Source of the DNA: an uncultured Rhizobiaceae group bacterium
GTDB lineage: Bacteria; Pseudomonadota; Alphaproteobacteria; Rhizobiales; Rhizobiaceae
Reading direction: 5' to 3'
DNA length: 19,935 nt
Assembly (NCBI GenBank): GCA_937951455.1
Contig: CALFBU010000125.1
Location: 1-19,935, forward strand
A program made the position numbers and the translations under genes. Position 1 is the first letter of the stretch; each line of letters begins with the position of its first letter. The notes below the pieces were generated by a model. The model ran no database searches. It saw nothing but the letters and a program-made list of their open reading frames with translations, and was not told the origin of the DNA. Below are positions 15,510-19,935 of the stretch, one piece after another.

Positions 15510-16658
15510 ATGAAAGTTGACTTCTATCATCATCAGCTCTCCAGCGCAGATGCCAAGGGCATTGCGGATGTTTTGGATACGCCTTTTTTGACAACCGGAA
15601 CGATCTGCCAACAAGTTGAGAAGCAACTGGCGGAGTATTTTGGTGCGCCTCATGCCATGCTTGCTAACAGCTGGACCAACGGTGCTCTGGCAACCTTAAT
15701 GGCCATGGGAATAGGGCCGGGCAATGAGGTTATTGTGCCGGCAACCACCTTTGTCGCCAGTGCAAATATCGTCGAACTACTTGGCGCAAAAACAGTGCTC
15801 GTTGATGTTGATCCTGGAACCTTGTTGATTTCTCTCGAAGCGGCAAGCAAAGCAGTTACCAAGAATACCAAGGCTATCATGCCCGTGCACCTTTATGGAC
15901 AGATGGTTGATGTGTCTAAACTGCGCAAGATAATTGATGAGGTTAGTCATGGCGATCAATACATCTATATTCTTGAAGACAGCGCACATTGCTTTGAAGG
16001 CAGCTTAAATGGAGCCAAACCCGGGCAATTTTCTGACGCATGTGCATTTTCATTTTACGCAACCAAAAATGTGACATGCGGTGAAGGCGGGGCGGTCATC
16101 TTTCGCAACGCCAGCCTTTACGAAAAAACGCGGGAAACGCGTCTGCACGGAATGAGCGCAACCGCAGTGGATCGTTTCAAAGGCGGCAAATACAATCACT
16201 GGGACATGATGCAACTGGGCACAAAGGCAAATTTGCCAGACCTTCTTGCCGTTCTCTTGCCAAGACAAATAAATGAAATTGATGACCGCCTGCCACTACG
16301 ACAAGCGCTTTGTGATAAATATTATTCAGCGTTTGAAAACACTCCAATTCGACTGGTTGAAAAAGTGGAAGGCTGTAAGGATGCATGTCACCTCTTCACA
16401 ATAGGCGTGCGCGAAGACTTTCGTGACGAGGCAATCAATATACTGAACGAAAATGGCATATCGGTTACCGTCAATTTTCGCGCACTACCCGATTTAACTT
16501 ACTACGGTGATAAATATCACGAAACCAAATCAAGCTGTCTCAATGCCATTGCATGGGGAAGGCAAACGATTAGTCTGCCCTTGTATCCCGGTTTGAGGGA
16601 AGACCAACAAGACCACGTCATCGACACCGTTCTAAGCAAAATCGTACCGCTTCTTTGA
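15510..16658 (+). CDS. DegT/DnrJ/EryC1/StrS-family PLP-dependent sugar aminotransferase
   Basis: Protein of 382 residues, typical for the family. It has a PATTFVAS segment (77-84), HLYGQMVD (127-134), the LEDSAHCFEG motif (155-164) with Asp157 for the PLP pyridine nitrogen, and FSFYATKN (180-187) with Lys186 as likely Schiff-base residue, followed by GEGGAV. It would transfer an amino group from glutamate to the keto sugar made by the neighbouring dehydratase. His160 stands where many C3-aminotransferases have Gln; this leans toward C4 amination but is weak evidence. It starts 24 bp after the dehydratase stop. The C-terminal region (NENGISVTVNFRALPDLTYY) matches the usual dimer-interface part. 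Regiochemistry and product are unknown. Confidence 0.88.
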   Translation: MKVDFYHHQLSSADAKGIADVLDTPFLTTGTICQQVEKQLAEYFGAPHAMLANSWTNGALATLMAMGIGPGNEVIVPATTFVASANIVELLGAKTVLVDVDPGTLLISLEAASKAVTKNTKAIMPVHLYGQMVDVSKLRKIIDEVSHGDQYIYILEDSAHCFEGSLNGAKPGQFSDACAFSFYATKNVTCGEGGAVIFRNASLYEKTRETRLHGMSATAVDRFKGGKYNHWDMMQLGTKANLPDLLAVLLPRQINEIDDRLPLRQALCDKYYSAFENTPIRLVEKVEGCKDACHLFTIGVREDFRDEAINILNENGISVTVNFRALPDLTYYGDKYHETKSSCLNAIAWGRQTISLPLYPGLREDQQDHVIDTVLSKIVPLL

Positions 16659-16706
16659 TGAACCAATCTGGCGTGAGCCATGCACTGAAATAATTCGGAT
16701 TTTCAC

Positions 16707-17432
16707 ATGCCCCGCACCGTCGTAATATTGCAATCCAATTATATTCCCTGGAAAGGCTATTTCGACCTTGTCAATAGTGCCGATGTCTTCGTTATTTATG
16801 ATGAGGTACAATTTACAAGAAGAGACTGGCGCAACCGCAACAAGATAATCCTGAACGGAAAATCGCACTGGCTATCCATACCTGTCGAAACCAAAGGCAA
16901 GTACGAATTGCCCATCAACCAAATCAAGGTTTCAGACCATCAGTGGGCAAAAAAACACTGGGCATCGATCCGCCATGCCTATGGCAAGGCTGAACATTTC
17001 GCCAGCTATGAGGCACAACTTGCCAAAGCCTATGAAAAAGCAGCGAAGCTGGACTATCTGACAGACATCAATATCCTCTTTCTTGAACTGCTTTCAGACT
17101 TTTTGGACATCACTCACAACCTCGCGCACAGTCATAAAATACCTAGGACCGCAAGTTATCCGACAGGACGACTGGTTGAGATCTGTCAAAGCCTTGAGGC
17201 CCAAAGATACATTTCCGGCCCCTCAGCAAAAGCATACATAGAGAAAGATCAGTTTGAGAGAGCTCAAATTGAACTTTGTTACGCGAATTACGCGGACTAT
17301 CCTCAATATAACCAAACTTCAGAAACATTCGAACACGGTGTCAGTATCCTCGATCTATTGATGCATGAGGGGCGCGGTGCTAGACAACATCTAAAGTCAG
17401 TGTCTAACTCAAATGGTCTGATCAGTCCGTAA
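16707..17432 (+). CDS. WbqC-family protein
   Basis: Protein of 241 residues matching the WbqC-like family along its length: LQSNYIPWKGYFDLVNSADV near residues 8-27, VIYDEVQFTRRDWRNRNKI (29-47), HWLSIPVE (54-61), then AYGKAEHF. The C-terminal third has YISGPSAKAYIEKDQFE and ends near ISILDLLMHEGRGA, also typical. The family is named from O-antigen clusters and is often found beside DegT aminotransferases and NDP-sugar enzymes; its chemistry is not firmly assigned to my knowledge. By context it may complete or modify the amino sugar. No signal peptide. It follows the aminotransferase by 48 bp with no strong ribosome site, and 62 bp separate it from the next gene. Confidence 0.85.
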   Translation: MPRTVVILQSNYIPWKGYFDLVNSADVFVIYDEVQFTRRDWRNRNKIILNGKSHWLSIPVETKGKYELPINQIKVSDHQWAKKHWASIRHAYGKAEHFASYEAQLAKAYEKAAKLDYLTDINILFLELLSDFLDITHNLAHSHKIPRTASYPTGRLVEICQSLEAQRYISGPSAKAYIEKDQFERAQIELCYANYADYPQYNQTSETFEHGVSILDLLMHEGRGARQHLKSVSNSNGLISP

Positions 17433-17494
17433 GCGTTTAACTCAAATCAAAAAATTATGGTACTGCCAGCTTATATAAAGAAAAAATTTTGTAG

Positions 17495-19120
17495 ATGAAA
17501 ATTTCACTCGTAACACCGCTTTATAATAGCGCTCCGCATCTTGAGGAGCTTGTTCGACGTGCCATTGCTACAATTCAGGAAATCACCAGCGACTATGAAA
17601 TTATATTGGTCAACGACGGTTCTCCTGATGCGTGTTATACGATTGCAAAGCAACTGGCAGAAAAAAACAATCGCATTACGCTGATTGATTTATCCAGAAA
17701 CTTCGGCCAGCATCCCGCACTCATGACAGGTCTGGGCGCTGCTACCGGTGATTACATTTTTATCTGCGATAGCGATCTCGAAGAAGAGCCTGAGTGGATA
17801 GGGTCTTTTCTTCAACACATGCAACAATCGGAGGCTGATGTTGTTTTCGGCGTTCAAACAGAAAAGAAGGGCAGCCTTTTTTACCGCGCTGCCAGACGCC
17901 TGTTTTATTCTAGCCTGAATTTATTATCCGGTATCAAGTTCCCGCTTAATATCACAACCGCAAGGTTGATGAGCAGACGCTATCTTGATGCGATGCTGCA
18001 GTATAAAGAGCGTGAACTTTTTGCCGCTGGCGTTTGGCACATGACCGGGTTTAAACAAGTGCCTTATCCCGTTGCCAAGCCAGCGCGCAGTGCAACGACG
18101 TACAGGCTGGGAAGTCTTGTCAATATTTTTGTAAATGCGGTGACAGCCTTTTCTACCCGCCCGCTAAAAGCAATTTCATTGGTTGGCATTGTGATATCAA
18201 TTCTGGCGCTGGTTTTGATTGCCTATTTGATTTATTTCAAACTCTTTAATGACTCGGCTCTTCCAGGCTGGACATCGGTCATTGCCACGACACTGCTGGT
18301 GGGTGGAATTATCATATTCTTTAACGGCATTATGGCAATTTATCTCGCCAAGATTTTTACCGAGGTAAAGCAACGCCCGCTTGCGACTGTAAGGGAAGTA
18401 ATTGGCGGACAAGCGACTGCGCTTGTTGGAAACAGACAAGCAGTTATAACGAATGATGCATTTGACGATTGTTACATGGAAATTATCGCGCATTATGAAA
18501 CCTGCCTTGAAACGCACAAAACAGGTGCAAAAGCCGTTGACTGGAAAAATGAGGAAAACGCAGAAATTCGCTATGCCGTGATGCTGGATTTGATTCAGTT
18601 AGGCAAAGAGAAGGTTCGGGTGTTGGATTTTGGCTGTGGCCTTGGCGGTTTGAAAACCTATATCGACCAGAATAACTTTCACCATATTGAATATGAAGGC
18701 CTGGAAATTTCAAAAGCCTATGCAAAAGCTGCGCGGAAAAACCATCCAGGTGTAAAAATACACTGTCTTGATATTTTGACAGATAAACTCAAACTTCCAC
18801 AGTATGATTACATCTTCATGAACGGGATATTCACACGCCGTGAAACCATGACGGAAGCCCAGATGTTTGAGTATTTAAAAAGCGTAACCACCAAGCTTTT
18901 CCCGTTTGCAAAGCAGGGTTTGGCGTTTAACGTCATGTCAGAAAATGTGGACTGGAAGAGTGATGAACTTTTCCATCCCGATCATAGTGCGCTAGCAAAA
19001 CTGATATCAAAATCTTTGTCACCCCATTATACGTTGCGTAATGATTACGGTCTTTATGAAACCACCTGCTACATTTATCGTGAAGCATCTCCATCCAACC
19101 CTTTATCGGATCAGCAATGA
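17495..19120 (+). CDS. GtrB/ArnC-like GT2 glycosyltransferase fused to a SAM methyltransferase
   Basis: Protein of 541 residues with two parts. Residues 1-225 are a GT2 domain (VNDGS at 39-43, CDSDLEEEPEW at 91-101, SRNFGQHPALMTGLGAATGD at 67-86), and two membrane helices follow at about 226-248 and 260-286, the arrangement of GtrB, ArnC and DPM1-type synthases that put a sugar on undecaprenyl phosphate at the cytosolic face. Residues about 350-530 are a class I methyltransferase with VLDFGCGLGGLKTYI (376-390), GLEISKAYAKAA and FMNGIFTRRETM. The frame is uninterrupted, so the fusion looks natural. The GT2 half could load a sugar onto polyprenyl phosphate and the other half methylate it; that coupling is inferred. 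Ribosome site is weak (AAAGAAA). Its TGA overlaps the next ATG. Confidence 0.83.
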   Translation: MKISLVTPLYNSAPHLEELVRRAIATIQEITSDYEIILVNDGSPDACYTIAKQLAEKNNRITLIDLSRNFGQHPALMTGLGAATGDYIFICDSDLEEEPEWIGSFLQHMQQSEADVVFGVQTEKKGSLFYRAARRLFYSSLNLLSGIKFPLNITTARLMSRRYLDAMLQYKERELFAAGVWHMTGFKQVPYPVAKPARSATTYRLGSLVNIFVNAVTAFSTRPLKAISLVGIVISILALVLIAYLIYFKLFNDSALPGWTSVIATTLLVGGIIIFFNGIMAIYLAKIFTEVKQRPLATVREVIGGQATALVGNRQAVITNDAFDDCYMEIIAHYETCLETHKTGAKAVDWKNEENAEIRYAVMLDLIQLGKEKVRVLDFGCGLGGLKTYIDQNNFHHIEYEGLEISKAYAKAARKNHPGVKIHCLDILTDKLKLPQYDYIFMNGIFTRRETMTEAQMFEYLKSVTTKLFPFAKQGLAFNVMSENVDWKSDELFHPDHSALAKLISKSLSPHYTLRNDYGLYETTCYIYREASPSNPLSDQQ

Positions 19121-19785
19121 CGAAAAAGAAACTCGTAATTTTCGGTTCAGGCGAATTGGCTGAGGTGGCTGCATTTTATTTTGCGCACGATACGCAGCGT
19201 GAAATCGCCTGTTTTTGTGTGGATGGTCAATTCATCGAAGAAGACAGTTTCGCAGGTCACCCGATAGTGCCATTTGAAGAAATTGAAAAATCACACCCGC
19301 GAGCAGAACACGATTTTTTCGTGGCTGTTGGTTATTCGGGCATAAACAAACTGCGCGAAGAAAAATGCGCGGAAGCCATGGCCAAGGGCTATGAACTGAC
19401 AAGTTATGTTTCAAGCAGGGCAACTCTATTTCCAGGTTTCGAGCACGGATGGAACAACTTCATTCTTGAAGACAACACCATCCAGCCCTTCGCCCGAATT
19501 GGCAATGGCGTCACATTATGGAGCGGTAATCACGTCGGCCATCACAGTACTATAGGTGACTTTGCCTTCATCAGTTCCCATGTTGTTATTTCAGGTGGCG
19601 TCAGCATCGGCGAGCGTTCTTTTATCGGAGTCAACGCCACGCTGAATGATCATATAACCATCGGCAAGCGTTGCGTGGTTGGCTCTGGGGCGCTGGTTAC
19701 AAAGGATCTGGAAGATGAAAGCGTCATAACAGCAGAACCTTCAAAACGTTCAAAAATTCCAAGCTCACGTCTGAGAGGATTTTGA
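19117..19785 (+). CDS. NeuD/PglD-like sugar N- or O-acyltransferase (left-handed beta-helix)
   Basis: Protein of 222 residues with an N-terminal nucleotide-sugar-binding Rossmann-like half (LVIFGSGELAEVAAFYF, residues 6-22; FFVAVGYSGINKLR, 67-80) and a C-terminal left-handed beta-helix of hexapeptide repeats (ARIGNGVTLWSGNHVGHHST, IGDFAFISSHVVISGGVSIG, ERSFIGVNATLNDHITIG). His142 or His143 in HVGHHSTIGD is the likely catalytic base by comparison with PglD. Such enzymes acetylate amino sugars or sialic acids; with the RmlB-like and DegT enzymes in the same run it likely N-acylates the amino-deoxyhexose. The ATG at 19117 overlaps the preceding stop (ATGA), implying translational coupling. The acyl donor is presumably acetyl-CoA, though other acyl groups are possible. 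Confidence 0.85.
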   Translation: MTKKKLVIFGSGELAEVAAFYFAHDTQREIACFCVDGQFIEEDSFAGHPIVPFEEIEKSHPRAEHDFFVAVGYSGINKLREEKCAEAMAKGYELTSYVSSRATLFPGFEHGWNNFILEDNTIQPFARIGNGVTLWSGNHVGHHSTIGDFAFISSHVVISGGVSIGERSFIGVNATLNDHITIGKRCVVGSGALVTKDLEDESVITAEPSKRSKIPSSRLRGF

Positions 19786-19786
19786 A

Positions 19787-19935
19787 ATGCGGGCGCAAAG
19801 AGCGGGGCTTATATTTACAGCGGAGCAAGGCCCCGAATGGATGAAAACCCATGCCGCTTATCCAACGCCGGTTTTGATCTCTGATGAGATTTTGCGGATT
19901 TTCATGGTAGCAAGAGATGAAGAAAATCGAGGAAG
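19787..19935 (+). CDS. N-terminal fragment of a five-bladed beta-propeller (GH43-like) protein
   Basis: An ATG at 19787, one base after the previous stop, opens a frame that runs off the right edge (49 full codons). AGAGGA at 19774-19779 is a good ribosome site. The visible part includes GLIFTAEQGPEWMKTHAAYP and EILRIFMVARDEENRG. A W-x-x-x-HA-x-x-P stretch followed by a LRIxxxxRDxxNR segment is the start of the GH43/GH32-like beta-propeller proteins that often sit in polysaccharide and glycolipid clusters. Function cannot be judged from 49 residues; the family contains glycosidase-like and glycosyltransferase-associated members. Confidence 0.6.
   Translation, partial: MRAQRAGLIFTAEQGPEWMKTHAAYPTPVLISDEILRIFMVARDEENRG

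Noticed and set aside
17404..17447. Direct repeat TAACTCAAAT at 17404 and 17438
   Set aside because: One 10-bp pair, partly inside the WbqC gene end, with no recognisable role and likely by chance.

Overview
The window reads as a surface-polysaccharide locus of a Gram-negative bacterium, most likely a marine-type alphaproteobacterium with moderate GC (by eye below 50%); the lineage is a guess from gene style. Every convincing gene is on the + strand. No tRNA, rRNA, CRISPR array, insertion sequence or integrase was seen.

Region 1 (1-2414): the 3' part of an Alg44-type membrane-fusion gene, cut by the left edge, overlaps a complete alg8-type polymannuronate synthase gene. Region 2 (2415-6645): an AT-rich regulatory stretch with a sigma-54-like promoter drives a three-gene unit: a periplasmic SGNH-hydrolase-like protein, a Sel1-repeat (AlgK-like) protein and the MBOAT O-acetyltransferase AlgI. 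It closes with a clear Rho-independent terminator. Region 3 (6646-10086): a second, visibly related regulatory stretch precedes algD (GDP-mannose 6-dehydrogenase) and a large RTX/DUF4114 secreted protein, again closed by a strong terminator. Together these genes make, polymerise, export and O-acetylate an alginate-like polymer, with a calcium-binding secreted protein made alongside the precursor enzyme. algE, algG, algL and algA are not in the window.

Region 4 (10087-19935): a run of closely spaced genes without internal terminators. It encodes a YfhO-like GT-C membrane glycosyltransferase, a GtrA-like small membrane protein, two SAM methyltransferases, an RmlB-like 4,6-dehydratase, a DegT-family sugar aminotransferase, a WbqC-family protein, a GtrB/ArnC-like glycosyltransferase fused to a methyltransferase, a NeuD/PglD-like left-handed beta-helix acyltransferase, and the start of a beta-propeller (GH43-like) protein cut by the right edge. 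This resembles a three-component Gtr-type system (lipid-phosphate sugar synthase, flippase, periplasmic GT-C transferase) next to genes for an N-acylated, possibly methylated amino-deoxyhexose. Its acceptor, whether alginate-like polymer, O-antigen or another glycan, cannot be told from sequence.

The strongest non-coding signal is the pair of related promoters ahead of regions 2 and 3. They share -24/-12 type elements, a matching AT-rich block just upstream, and a cluster of GCAAA repeats farther up. This suggests one sigma-54 activator controls polymer modification and precursor/matrix-protein production together.
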